A stretch of 64,000 nt of DNA from Paenibacillus albus (GTDB taxonomy: Bacteria > Bacillota > Bacilli > Paenibacillales > Paenibacillaceae). The stretch spans positions 6,062,001-6,126,000 of the forward strand of contig NZ_CP034437.1 of assembly GCF_003952225.1 (NCBI RefSeq), written 5' to 3'. A program made the position numbers and the translations under genes. How positions within the stretch are numbered: the first letter of the stretch is position 1; each line of letters starts with the position of its first letter. The notes below the pieces were generated by a model. It was given only the letters and a program-made list of their open reading frames with translations. It was not told where the DNA came from and ran no database searches. Of this stretch, positions 1-7,841 are shown piece by piece.

Positions 1-1153
1 TGCCCGAATAAGTCATGAAAATCCGCGTCTGCCCGCTCTTCGGGAACGCTGTACAGAAGCCGCCCGGACGTTTGCCGGGACGATCCTCCGCTTCAATCCA
101 ACCATCGCGGAATGCCTTCTCCGAGAAATCCGCCAGATCAGGACTGAACGCACGGAATTGCTCGAGAATAATCTGAGCAGCGTCATCGTAAGGTATAACC
201 TTATGCGAAGAGCCGAGCGGTGCGCCGACATCGTGCCAGTCCAACTGCTTCAGTCCGAGCAATTCCGCCTTACGCTCTAAGTATTTGACCAGCTTCGGCT
301 TGCCTTCGGTCACGGCCTGCCACATTGCGCTGAGCGTCGTTTCACTCATTCGGTTAATCGCGAGCGGCTCCTTCAGTACAGATTTCCAGCCCCGCTTCTC
401 ATACAACTTCAGACGGAAGCCGGAGATGCGGTTAATCGTATCCGCACATAGGTCGCCTTGTTCATTCCATTCGCGCTCCCACTCCTCGAATGCCGCTTCA
501 CGCACCCCGCGTTTGCTGTTAGTGAGTCGGTTGCTCATCTGACCGGCGGATAGCTGCTTCTTCACTTCGTTGCCCGCACCATCGTCCTCCGTCACCTCGA
601 AGCGAATTCGGGAGACGATTGTATTGTAGAAGTCGCCCCAGCCGTGGTAACCGTCGACGGCAAGCTCCGCAGCAAGCGCCTCCTGGCTCGGAGGCAGCTT
701 TTCCTTCGCAGCTTCACGGCGCTCGTTCAGCACGAAAGCGACCGGAGCTGCAATCTCCGATGATTGCAGCCAGCTCGTCCAAGCCGCGTCCTGGGTGTTC
801 AGCAGCTGCTCGTCAAAAGCAGTCAGAGCGCCGTTGAACTTTGCCGACAGCGTCTTCACGCGGTCATTGAGCCCATTAGCAGCTGCATCCTTCATCTGCT
901 GCGCTTGCAAGCAGCCTACGAAAGAATCCGACTGGCGAATGCGCAGCAAAATCGACTCCACAGCAGCGGTCCACTTATTCAATTGCTCCACAGAAGGAGA
1001 TTCTGCACCCTCTGACTTCGCCTCCGCCAGCTGCTGAGACAACGCCTCGATATCAGCTTCCATACCGCTTAGTTCTTGCAGGAATGCTCCAGAATGCGAG
1101 CCCCCTGCATACAACACTTCCAAATCCCAGCTTTTCGGATATGCTGTTTTCAT
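1..1153 (-). CDS. M3 family oligoendopeptidase, C-terminus cut by window edge
   Basis: Cytoplasmic zinc metallopeptidase of the M3 (PepF-like) family, which cleaves short peptides. Reading the minus strand from an ATG at 1153 gives an open frame of 384 residues with no stop before the window edge; it begins MKTAYPKSWDLEVLY and continues through the helical N-terminal domain characteristic of M3 peptidases. Family members are about 590-600 residues, so the HExxH zinc site should lie just outside the window and cannot be checked here. GAGGTGG sits about 6 bases before the ATG. The gene is transcribed away from the rest of the window. Family assignment is from overall resemblance, not from the catalytic motif. 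Confidence 0.85.
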   Translation of the reverse strand, partial: MKTAYPKSWDLEVLYAGGSHSGAFLQELSGMEADIEALSQQLAEAKSEGAESPSVEQLNKWTAAVESILLRIRQSDSFVGCLQAQQMKDAAANGLNDRVKTLSAKFNGALTAFDEQLLNTQDAAWTSWLQSSEIAAPVAFVLNERREAAKEKLPPSQEALAAELAVDGYHGWGDFYNTIVSRIRFEVTEDDGAGNEVKKQLSAGQMSNRLTNSKRGVREAAFEEWEREWNEQGDLCADTINRISGFRLKLYEKRGWKSVLKEPLAINRMSETTLSAMWQAVTEGKPKLVKYLERKAELLGLKQLDWHDVGAPLGSSHKVIPYDDAAQIILEQFRAFSPDLADFSEKAFRDGWIEAEDRPGKRPGGFCTAFPKSGQTRIFMTYSG

Positions 1154-1320
1154 TCTTTTCCACCTCGTTCTCGCGATTTGCGAAATTGACAGTCTCAGTG
1201 TATAACTGAAGGTATAACCGTTTGAGGATTGTCCTCTACTCATACATTACCCATACTATGAAGAATGAAGCCCTGCTTATGCAAGCAGAGCCAATACGAC
1301 AGATAAGGAGTGTAAAGACT

Positions 1321-1491
1321 ATGACGCAACCGTTACAGCTGTCTCCGGAGACGGCGATCAAGCTTTCTAAGGAGCTTGGCGTACCGCTGGAGCATCTGAT
1401 GCATATGCCGAAACATATTTTGCTGCAAAAGATCGCCGAGCTTGCTGCCAAACAAGCAGCGGATGAGCCCAAAGGAGACGTGGGCAAGTGA
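1321..1491 (+). CDS. yycC: YycC family small protein
   Basis: A 56-residue protein matching the YycC family of Bacillales, whose function is unknown. The diagnostic core is a leucine-rich stretch with PLQLSPETA near the start followed by LEHLMHMPKHILLQKIAEL. The chosen ATG has AAGGAG about 9 bases upstream; the frame stays open further upstream but without a ribosome site. The last bases overlap the GTG start of the next gene, so the two are probably translationally coupled. No membrane segment or signal peptide is visible. Confidence 0.85.
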   Translation: MTQPLQLSPETAIKLSKELGVPLEHLMHMPKHILLQKIAELAAKQAADEPKGDVGK

Positions 1492-1724
1492 TCCCGTTCG
1501 AACGTGCATGGCCTTATGATATCATTATGAAAGACGTATATGTTTCTTCCTGCCCTTTCTGCCACAAGGATAACGTACTGCTTCCTCTGCGACCGAAAGA
1601 GCTCGACCATATTCGTTCCGGCCGTAAGAAGCTGCTTGTCTTCCCTTGCTGCCACAGTCGCGTGACCGTTGTCGATGCGGACCAGGATTACCTGCTCACC
1701 GACACGAAGCTGCGCCAAGCCTAA
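1488..1724 (+). CDS. Small cysteine-containing conserved hypothetical protein
   Basis: A 78-residue protein I do not recognise by function. The GTG start overlaps the stop of yycC (GTGA) and has AAAGGAG about 10 bases upstream, which supports it; an in-frame ATG at residue 14 (MKDVYVSSCPFC) is an alternative start that would trim a poorly structured leader. It contains CPFC followed later by a CC pair and a histidine, suggesting an incomplete zinc ribbon. A perfect hairpin terminator follows 6 bases after the stop, so yycC and this gene form a two-gene unit. Confidence 0.65.
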   Translation: MIPFERAWPYDIIMKDVYVSSCPFCHKDNVLLPLRPKELDHIRSGRKKLLVFPCCHSRVTVVDADQDYLLTDTKLRQA

Positions 1725-1729
1725 TAAGT

Positions 1730-1761
1730 AAAGCCGCCCAGGATAAGACCTGAGCGGCTTT
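1730..1761. terminator. Bidirectional rho-independent terminator
   Basis: Arms AAAGCCGCCCAGG and CCTGAGCGGCTTT (one G-T wobble) enclose a 6-base loop, flanked by A-rich and T-rich sequence on the two sides. It separates the convergent small-gene pair on the plus strand from the DUF2225 gene on the minus strand. Confidence 0.85.
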
Positions 1762-1768
1762 CGTGTTA

Positions 1769-2467
1769 TTATGCATTCATTGCAACTGGTTCATCCTCAT
1801 ACAGCACGTTATTGTTATTCTCCCGTATCATTTGCCATTGGTCGCGGCTTGCCCGGATCATTGATGCATCCGTAATCCGCTTGTCATTCACGACTCTCGA
1901 GAACCATTGAACCGCCTTGCGAGGCTCGCCAACTCGGCGGTGCAGTTCTCCAATCAGATACATCAGCTTCGCATTGTTAAGCGATCCGCCTTCTGTTTCG
2001 AAGACGTTTACGTAAGCCTCAAGCGCAAACCGCAGGAAACGCTGCTCCTGCTCCTGAAGCCCGTCGTAGCGGTGCAGCCAAGCAATATGATGAAGAAGGC
2101 CTGCAACGACCCGAGGCTTCTCATTAATAATTCCGCAGCAGATGAGCGCAAGCTTGTAGCACTCCAGCGCCTGCTCCTTCGTACGGTCGCCGCCGTAATC
2201 ACGATAAATCCAGCGGTTGCCGAAGGAATCATAATATTCCTTCTTCTGCGCATCCGTCATACGCTCAGCACCGTTCTCCGTAGAAGCGAAGCCGCAGCGA
2301 GGACAGACGCGAACGACGTAATAGTCCGGATTAAAATCTGTTTTGTAATGCGAGCAGAAATCCGTATCCCGGTTCGACGGTTTCTTAAAGCTTGGGCGCA
2401 CGCGAGATGTCTTATAGGTCGTCTCACAGCAGATACATGTAATAGATGTTAAATAGAGCGGCTCCAT
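1769..2467 (-). CDS. DUF2225 family protein
   Basis: A 232-residue cytoplasmic protein of the DUF2225 family, common in Bacillales and clostridia, function unknown. It has two cysteine clusters typical of the family: CICC at residues 11-14 and CPRCGF near residue 55, likely a zinc ribbon. The C-terminal two thirds resembles TPR-like helical repeats (alternating leucine and alanine helices, with an RAKAVQWF-type segment near residue 185). The ATG has a GGGAGA ribosome site. It stands alone between two intergenic gaps, with the shared terminator downstream. Confidence 0.8.
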   Translation of the reverse strand: MEPLYLTSITCICCETTYKTSRVRPSFKKPSNRDTDFCSHYKTDFNPDYYVVRVCPRCGFASTENGAERMTDAQKKEYYDSFGNRWIYRDYGGDRTKEQALECYKLALICCGIINEKPRVVAGLLHHIAWLHRYDGLQEQEQRFLRFALEAYVNVFETEGGSLNNAKLMYLIGELHRRVGEPRKAVQWFSRVVNDKRITDASMIRASRDQWQMIRENNNNVLYEDEPVAMNA

Positions 2468-2505
2468 ATACTCACGTCTCCCTCGAATTTGTGTTCACAT
2501 TAAAT

Positions 2506-2883
2506 CTACGGTTGATTAACAAAGTGGTGCGCAGGTCCCGACAGCCGGTCGATAACGAGCTCTTGCAGAGCCTCCGGCAAGTCCGTTTCACGAAGCGCTT
2601 CGCGCATACAGCCAAGCCATGCCTCCGCACGTTCAACCGTAATCGGGAAAGGTAGATGTCTGCCTCTCATCATCGGATGACCGTATTCATCTGAGTACAA
2701 GGATGGTCCTCCAAAAAACTGCGTCAGAAACTTCGTTTGCTTCTCCATCACGGGTATAATGTCAGCCGGGAAGAGCGGTGCCAGCAGTGGATGCCGCTGT
2801 ACTTTAGGATAAAAGGCCTGCACGATGCCTTCGATTCCCTTAGCCCCTCCGATAGCTTCATATATAGTGCTATAGTTATTCAT
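2506..2883 (-). CDS. yjbI: Truncated hemoglobin, group II (HbO type)
   Basis: Haem-binding globin of 125 residues, the size of group II truncated hemoglobins such as B. subtilis YjbI, which bind oxygen and are linked to oxidative or nitrosative stress handling. The family pattern is visible: IYEAIGG near the start, FYPKVQRHPLLAPLF, FLTQFFGGPSLYSDEYG, MRGRHLPFPI carrying the proximal histidine, and WLGCMREAL. The ATG at 2883 has AAGGCGG about 9 bases upstream; a GTG six bases earlier is possible but badly spaced. In B. subtilis yjbI neighbours yjbH; here it is flanked by unrelated genes. Confidence 0.88.
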   Translation of the reverse strand: MNNYSTIYEAIGGAKGIEGIVQAFYPKVQRHPLLAPLFPADIIPVMEKQTKFLTQFFGGPSLYSDEYGHPMMRGRHLPFPITVERAEAWLGCMREALRETDLPEALQELVIDRLSGPAHHFVNQP

Positions 2884-3076
2884 CGTCACATACCGCCTTA
2901 AATTTTAGGTCTTTTGTAGTAGTTCTTCATAGATATTTTATCATGAAATCCGTATGGATTAAAACCATGCTTTCGGGTGGAGATAAAAAATGCTGCCAGC
3001 CCTTTTGCCAGGCGACAGCTCGCTTGTATTATCATAACCGCATTATAATAACCCCAGCAGTTTCGCGGGACGGCAA

Positions 3077-3108
3077 CAAAAAAATGCCCTCTTCATTAAG
3101 AGGGCATT
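3077..3108 (-). terminator. Rho-independent terminator of the 30-residue gene
   Basis: Eleven-base arms AATGCCCTCTT and AAGAGGGCATT around a 4-base loop, followed on the minus strand by a run of T. It lies about 40 bases after the stop of the small gene at 3149-3241, which supports that gene being transcribed. Confidence 0.85.
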
Positions 3109-3148
3109 GCAGTGTAAGTAGTGGTTCGAATAGATGGCGGCAAGTTGT

Positions 3149-3241
3149 TTAGCTTTCGTAATCCTCTTCTCCAGGAGCCACCAGTGACTCGCGGATGACA
3201 TAAACGAATGCACAGACGAGAATGCCTGCAATAATACTCAT
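3149..3241 (-). CDS. 30-residue single-span membrane peptide
   Basis: A very short frame: MSIIAGILVCAFVYVIRES followed by an acidic tail ending EEDYES. Residues 2-16 form one hydrophobic span, with charged residues only after it, so the C-terminus would be an acidic cytosolic or external tail. GGAG lies 8 bases before the ATG (an ATG six bases upstream is a less well spaced alternative), and a strong terminator follows the stop. Start signal, membrane span and terminator together make it a credible gene. I do not recognise the family; size and shape recall small subunits of membrane complexes (KdpF or CydX type), but no sequence match is claimed. Confidence 0.6.
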   Translation of the reverse strand: MSIIAGILVCAFVYVIRESLVAPGEEDYES

Positions 3242-3461
3242 TGTCATCACTCCAAGTTCTATTGACGTGAGACAATTGTATCATACCGTCCAACAAAATA
3301 ACATCAAGCTTGCAAGCGTTTTCGAAATGTAACATTGCTGTAATATAAGCGAAACTTTTGGCGCTTTCCTTGCCTTTCAAGGCGAGTGAGTGATGATTGT
3401 CCAACCTCCCACATATAGCAGTAATAGAGCATTTTGTTCGCTCACGGGGAGGGACTTACGT

Positions 3462-4541
3462 TTGCATATTGTTCGTTATTTAATGCGGCCAGCCGTCATC
3501 CCGGCATGGTCAGCCGTCATCCTGACACTGCTGATGATCGGTTTTCCGAGCGAAGCGCTTCAAGCCTCCATTCGCGGGCTTTCGATCTGGTGGGAAGTAC
3601 TGTTCCCTGCCCTTTTTCCCTTCTTCGTCATTTCGGAGCTGCTCCTTGGGCTTGGCATTGTCCATTTCTTCGGCAAAATGCTTGATCCGCTCATGCGCCC
3701 TCTCTTTCGCATACCAGGCATCGGCGGCTTCGTCGTCACAATGGGGTACGCTTCAGGCTACCCTGTCGGGGCAAGGCTAACGGCTCAGCTCTGGGAGCAG
3801 AAGCTCATCAATCGCGCAGAAGGAGAGCGCCTTGTCGCTTTCACGACGACATCCGATCCGATCTTCTTGATCGGCGCCGTCTCGCTCGGCTTCTTCCATA
3901 ATGTCGCGCTCGCTCCGGTACTCGCAGCCGCGCACTACGGGGGAGGTCTCATCATTGGCTTGCTTATGCGGTTTCATGATCGGAAAGCGCCAGCAACGCC
4001 GCAGACTATCGCGGAGACGCGCAGCGGTAGACGCAAGAGCCGCCTCGCTGAAGCGATTAAGGCGATGCATACCGCCCGCATGATGGACGGCCGAACGCTC
4101 GGCACCCTGCTGCAGGATGCTGTACAAGCTGCCTTGCGGCTCATGATCGTCGTCGGCGGACTCGTCGTCGTCTTCTCCGTCATAATGGAGCTCCTCCGGC
4201 AAGCTGGAGGGATCGAGGTGCTCGCCGCAGGCGTACGTGAGCTGCTCGGCCTAATCAACGTTCCGCCTGCACTGTCTGATGCTGTCGTAAACGGCCTCTT
4301 CGAGGTGACACTTGGCGCACGTTCCGCCGGAACGGCAACGAGCAGCGGACTGCTGCATCAAGCGGCGATTGCCGCCTTCGTGCTATCGTGGGCAGGTCTC
4401 TCCGTTCATGCCCAGATCGCAAGCTTGCTTAGCCGCACTGACCTACGCTACAAACCTTTTATAATCGCGCGATTCCTCCACGGCTGCATTGCAACCGGGC
4501 TTATCTATCTACTCTGGGACTGGCTCGGACCTGCCGTCTAA
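3462..4541 (+). CDS. ylbJ: Sporulation integral membrane protein YlbJ
   Basis: Polytopic membrane protein of about 359 residues, required in B. subtilis for normal spore cortex formation and expressed in the mother cell. Recognisable features are IRGLSIWWEVLFPALFPFF near the start, the GYASGYPVGA and TTSDPIFLIGAVS segments, and about eight hydrophobic spans (nucleoside-transporter gate-like repeats). I place the start at TTG 3462 because GGGGAGGGA lies 7 bases upstream and the protein then begins where YlbJ homologues do; the frame is open back to ATG 3390, which would add 24 residues without a good ribosome site. It stands alone, divergent from the 30-residue gene. Confidence 0.88.
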   Translation: MHIVRYLMRPAVIPAWSAVILTLLMIGFPSEALQASIRGLSIWWEVLFPALFPFFVISELLLGLGIVHFFGKMLDPLMRPLFRIPGIGGFVVTMGYASGYPVGARLTAQLWEQKLINRAEGERLVAFTTTSDPIFLIGAVSLGFFHNVALAPVLAAAHYGGGLIIGLLMRFHDRKAPATPQTIAETRSGRRKSRLAEAIKAMHTARMMDGRTLGTLLQDAVQAALRLMIVVGGLVVVFSVIMELLRQAGGIEVLAAGVRELLGLINVPPALSDAVVNGLFEVTLGARSAGTATSSGLLHQAAIAAFVLSWAGLSVHAQIASLLSRTDLRYKPFIIARFLHGCIATGLIYLLWDWLGPAV

Positions 4542-4716
4542 CGTTGTATTCAGCATCATTTTCCGCTATGATCAAGTGGAAAAGGCTGTTGCTGCCCTTG
4601 GCTGCAATAGTTAACGTTTCGCGGAGAAATCTAAGCAAATGGCTGTAATCGTCCTTGGGCGGAAAAGGCTGCATAATCTCGAAGAAAAACTACCCGCGCG
4701 GAAGGGGCTTGTTTGT

Positions 4717-5514
4717 TTGAACTATGTCATCATTGACAGAGGCGATAAGCTGTCGAAGGAGCTTGTCGATCGTTTTCATGAGCTTGCTGCTGCACGTGGA
4801 ATTGCGCGCAACGATGAAATGCCGGACACCATCATCTCCATCGGCGGCGACGGAACGCTCCTGAAAGCATTTCACACGTATGAAGATCGGATTCATGATG
4901 TCGCCTTTATTGGTATCCATACCGGTCATCTCGGCTTCTTCGCCGATTGGAAGGCCGATGAAATCGAGGAGCTTGTCCGCATGATGGCGGAAAGCGAGGC
5001 GCGCATTGTCCGTTATCCACTGGCGCAGATCGAGCTCGAAACGGACGAAGGAATCTCGACCTACACTTGCCTGAATGAATTTACGCTTAAAGGCCTCAAC
5101 AATATGCTTGTTGCACAGATCGATGTGAATGACGAGCTGTTCGAGATGTTCCGCGGCGATGGCATCGTCGTTTCCACTCCTGCAGGAAGTACCGGTTATA
5201 ACAAAAGCTTGGGCGGAGCCATTATCCATCCTTCGATTGAATCGCTCCAGATCGCTGAGATCGCGTCGATTAACAATCGGATCTACCGTACTCTGGGTTC
5301 ATCGCTTGTGCTGCCTCAGCATCATCACTGCGATATTATCCCGCGCAGAGACCAGCGCTTGCAGCTGACCATCGATCAGTTGTCTATTACTCGAAACGAT
5401 ATTCGTTCCATCCGGTGCAGCGTCGCAACGCGCAAGGTGAGCTTTGCCCGCTATCGGCCGTTCACGTTCTGGAATCGGGTACGCGAAGCGTTTCTTGGCT
5501 ACGATGTGAAATAG
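4717..5514 (+). CDS. ppnK: NAD kinase
   Basis: Phosphorylates NAD to NADP using ATP or polyphosphate. The ATP/NAD-kinase signature ISIGGDGTLLKAF is at residues 40-52, the NE pair of the NAD site at about 119-120 (CLNEFTLKG), and the glycine-rich DGIVVSTPAGSTGYNKSLGG follows. The start is TTG 4717 with GGAAGGGG about 9 bases upstream; the 265-residue product then begins NYVIIDRGDKLS like homologues in this family. An upstream ATG at 4639 would add 26 residues and has no ribosome site. The stop is directly followed by the ATG of the ABC exporter, so the two are co-translated. Confidence 0.92.
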   Translation: MNYVIIDRGDKLSKELVDRFHELAAARGIARNDEMPDTIISIGGDGTLLKAFHTYEDRIHDVAFIGIHTGHLGFFADWKADEIEELVRMMAESEARIVRYPLAQIELETDEGISTYTCLNEFTLKGLNNMLVAQIDVNDELFEMFRGDGIVVSTPAGSTGYNKSLGGAIIHPSIESLQIAEIASINNRIYRTLGSSLVLPQHHHCDIIPRRDQRLQLTIDQLSITRNDIRSIRCSVATRKVSFARYRPFTFWNRVREAFLGYDVK

Positions 5515-7254
5515 ATGAGTCATTATCGCGCCTATTTGCGGATTGTCGCACCTTACAAATGGCTCATTCTGGTGACGATCATCATCGGCATCATCAAATT
5601 CGCCATTCCTCTGACACTGCCGCTTTTTATTAAACATGTCGTCGATGACATCCTGCTGGCGGACTTGTCTACCGATGTGAAGACCTCCAAGCTGATGAAG
5701 GCGATCGGGCTTGCATTTCTGCTATTCGTTGTTGTCCGGTATCCAATCGAATATTATCGTCAATATTTCGCGCAGCTGACGACGAGCCGCGTGCTTTTTG
5801 ACTTACGCAATAAACTGTACAGCCATCTCCAGCATCTGTCGCTACGCTTCTACCAGAACCGCAAATCCGGCGAGATCATCTCCCGGATGATGAACGACGC
5901 TGAACAGACCAAGTCCCTCGTCGAGACGGGACTTATGAACATCTGGCTCGACATGTTTACGCTGGTACTGGCACTCATCATCATGTTTAACATGAATGTG
6001 CCGCTAACGTTCGTCTCGATTGCCATTTTGCCGTTCTATGGTTATGCGGTTAAAAAGCTGTATAAGCGGCTGCGCGGTTATTCCCGCTCACGCTCGCAAG
6101 CGATGGCTGAGATGCAAGGTTATTTAAATGAACATGTGAACGGCATTCCCGTTGTAAAAAGCTTCACGCTGGAGCAATACGAGCAGCAGCAATTCGGCAA
6201 ACGAAATCAGACGTTTCTCGAGCGCGCCTTTGCGCTGACTCGCTGGAATGCGCTCACGCAGTCGATCATTAATACGCTGACCGAGATTGCACCGTTACTC
6301 GTGCTTGCATGCGGCGGCTATCTGGTCATACAGAAGTCGCTGACGCTAGGCGGATTCGTTGCGTTCTACGGCTACTTGGACCGGCTGTACGCGCCACTTC
6401 GTCGACTCGTTAACTCTTCAACAGAACTAACGCAAGCGTCAGCTTCGCTGGAACGTGTGATGGAGCTGCTAGGTGAGAAGCCGGAAATTAGCGATTCACC
6501 GTATGCGGTGGAGGTGCGGACTGTAAAAGGAGACATTCGCTTTCGCGATGTTTCGTTCCGATATGGCCCTGACGGCGAATGGGTGCTGCTTGGCATTAAC
6601 TTGGACATTCCGCAAGGCCATACGGTAGCGCTAGTCGGTATGAGCGGCGGCGGTAAGTCATCGCTCGTCAGCTTGCTCGCCCGCTTCTACGATACGCAGG
6701 AGGGCGACATCACGATTGATGGCAGATCCATTCGCGATCTGACGCAAGAAAGTCTGCGCTCGCATATCGGAATGGTACTGCAGGACAATATTCTATTCAG
6801 CGGTTCGGTCCGCGAAAATATTATGCTTGGCAATCCCGAGGCTACTAACGAGCAAATCGTTGCAGCAGCCAAAAAAGCGAGTGCCCACGAGTTCATCATG
6901 TCGCTGCCAAAGGGCTACGACACCGAGATCGGCGAGCGGGGTGTGAAGCTCTCCGGCGGCCAAAAGCAGCGGATCGCGATCTCCCGCGTATTCCTAAAGG
7001 ATCCCGCGATTCTCGTGCTTGATGAAGCAACCTCGGCGCTAGATCTTGAATCGGAGCACGCGATTCAAGAGTCGCTTGCTGAGCTCGCGCAGAACCGCAC
7101 AACGCTCATCGTTGCGCATCGCCTCTCCACCATCACGCATGCCGACCTCATCGTCGTCGTTGAGCATGGTGTAATCGTGGAGAAGGGCACACATGATGAG
7201 CTAATGGCGAAGAACGGATCGTATGCACGTCTTTATAACGTACAGTACTTATAG
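5515..7254 (+). CDS. ABC exporter, fused membrane and ATPase domains
   Basis: A 579-residue half-transporter of the MsbA/BmrA type, probably working as a homodimer to export a lipid or drug. Six membrane spans occupy residues 1-300; the ATPase domain follows with Walker A VGMSGGGKSSL near 375, signature LSGGQKQR near 480, Walker B ILVLDEA near 499 and the H-loop in IVAHR near 533. The ATG abuts the NAD kinase stop with no gap, indicating translational coupling; a strong terminator follows. The glycine-rich Walker A (GMSGGGKS) is slightly unusual but keeps the GxxGxGKS pattern. The substrate cannot be told from sequence. Confidence 0.92.
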   Translation: MSHYRAYLRIVAPYKWLILVTIIIGIIKFAIPLTLPLFIKHVVDDILLADLSTDVKTSKLMKAIGLAFLLFVVVRYPIEYYRQYFAQLTTSRVLFDLRNKLYSHLQHLSLRFYQNRKSGEIISRMMNDAEQTKSLVETGLMNIWLDMFTLVLALIIMFNMNVPLTFVSIAILPFYGYAVKKLYKRLRGYSRSRSQAMAEMQGYLNEHVNGIPVVKSFTLEQYEQQQFGKRNQTFLERAFALTRWNALTQSIINTLTEIAPLLVLACGGYLVIQKSLTLGGFVAFYGYLDRLYAPLRRLVNSSTELTQASASLERVMELLGEKPEISDSPYAVEVRTVKGDIRFRDVSFRYGPDGEWVLLGINLDIPQGHTVALVGMSGGGKSSLVSLLARFYDTQEGDITIDGRSIRDLTQESLRSHIGMVLQDNILFSGSVRENIMLGNPEATNEQIVAAAKKASAHEFIMSLPKGYDTEIGERGVKLSGGQKQRIAISRVFLKDPAILVLDEATSALDLESEHAIQESLAELAQNRTTLIVAHRLSTITHADLIVVVEHGVIVEKGTHDELMAKNGSYARLYNVQYL

Positions 7255-7256
7255 AG

Positions 7257-7291
7257 CTGAGAGCGCGGAGGTGGCGCTCTCGGCTTTTTTT
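7257..7291 (+). terminator. Rho-independent terminator after the ABC exporter
   Basis: GAGAGCGC and GCGCTCTC pair across a 7-base loop and are followed by seven T. The arms resemble the hairpins that recur in the next 450 bases. Confidence 0.9.
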
Positions 7292-7741
7292 ACACGCTGC
7301 GCTTTCATCACAGGCATTTCATGGTTTGCTGTGCAAGGGCGCGAGAGTCGGGTTTCCCGACTTTCCATGGCTTCTGTTACGGATGGTCCTTAATTTGGTG
7401 CTCCAGAAGTGTGACCGAATCGTGGAGCAAGCCTCCATCCACCTCCAACTCTCCGCTCAACAAACCTGCCCTTCCTGACCTCTCTCTACTCCAAGAGCGG
7501 CTTTTTCCTCTCTCCGTTCATTTTTTGACAATATGGAGGGCTGAGAGAGGCTTTTCCCGCTCTCAGCACCTCTATTATGCTGTTTTCTTCGATTTCTTCC
7601 TCGGAGAGAGGCTTTTCCCGTTCTCGGATCACCATTCTCATCATTTTGTGTGTTGAGTGAGGCTTTTTCCTCTCTCAGCTCCGCTGTCCCCTAATAGCAT
7701 GGCCCCTACTTGGTGCCGAGAGCACACATACGCGCTCTCAG
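7292..7741. repeat. Gene-free stretch with repeated GAGAG/CTCTC hairpins
   Basis: No convincing gene lies between the exporter terminator and yutD. Instead there are several short hairpins: a perfect AGTCGGG/CCCGACT stem at 7346-7362, then related units with the shape GAGAG-AGGCTTTTCCCG-CTCTC at about 7495, 7541-7566, 7601-7627, 7652-7679, and GAGAGC/GCTCTC at about 7720-7741. The shared GGCTTTT boxes start at 7499, 7549, 7610 and 7661, that is 50, 61 and 51 bases apart. The loops are T-rich and resemble terminator stems. A 111-codon frame over this region has no ribosome site and looks like an accident of the repeats. Confidence 0.6.
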
Positions 7742-7795
7742 CGTCCCACAGCCAGTAACATGGCTCCCCTTGCCAACTCCTCCGCCACCCCATGC

Positions 7796-7835
7796 AACAA
7801 AAAAACGCCGGCTCATCCTAAGATGAGTCGGCGTT
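7796..7835 (-). terminator. Rho-independent terminator of yutD
   Basis: Fourteen-base arms AACGCCGGCTCATC and GATGAGTCGGCGTT (one G-T wobble) with a T run on the minus strand, immediately downstream of the yutD stop. Confidence 0.9.
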
Positions 7836-7841
7836 CCATAT

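Noticed and set aside
7321-7656. 111-codon frame in the hairpin region
   Set aside because: No ribosome site, odd composition, and the sequence is explained by hairpin repeats.
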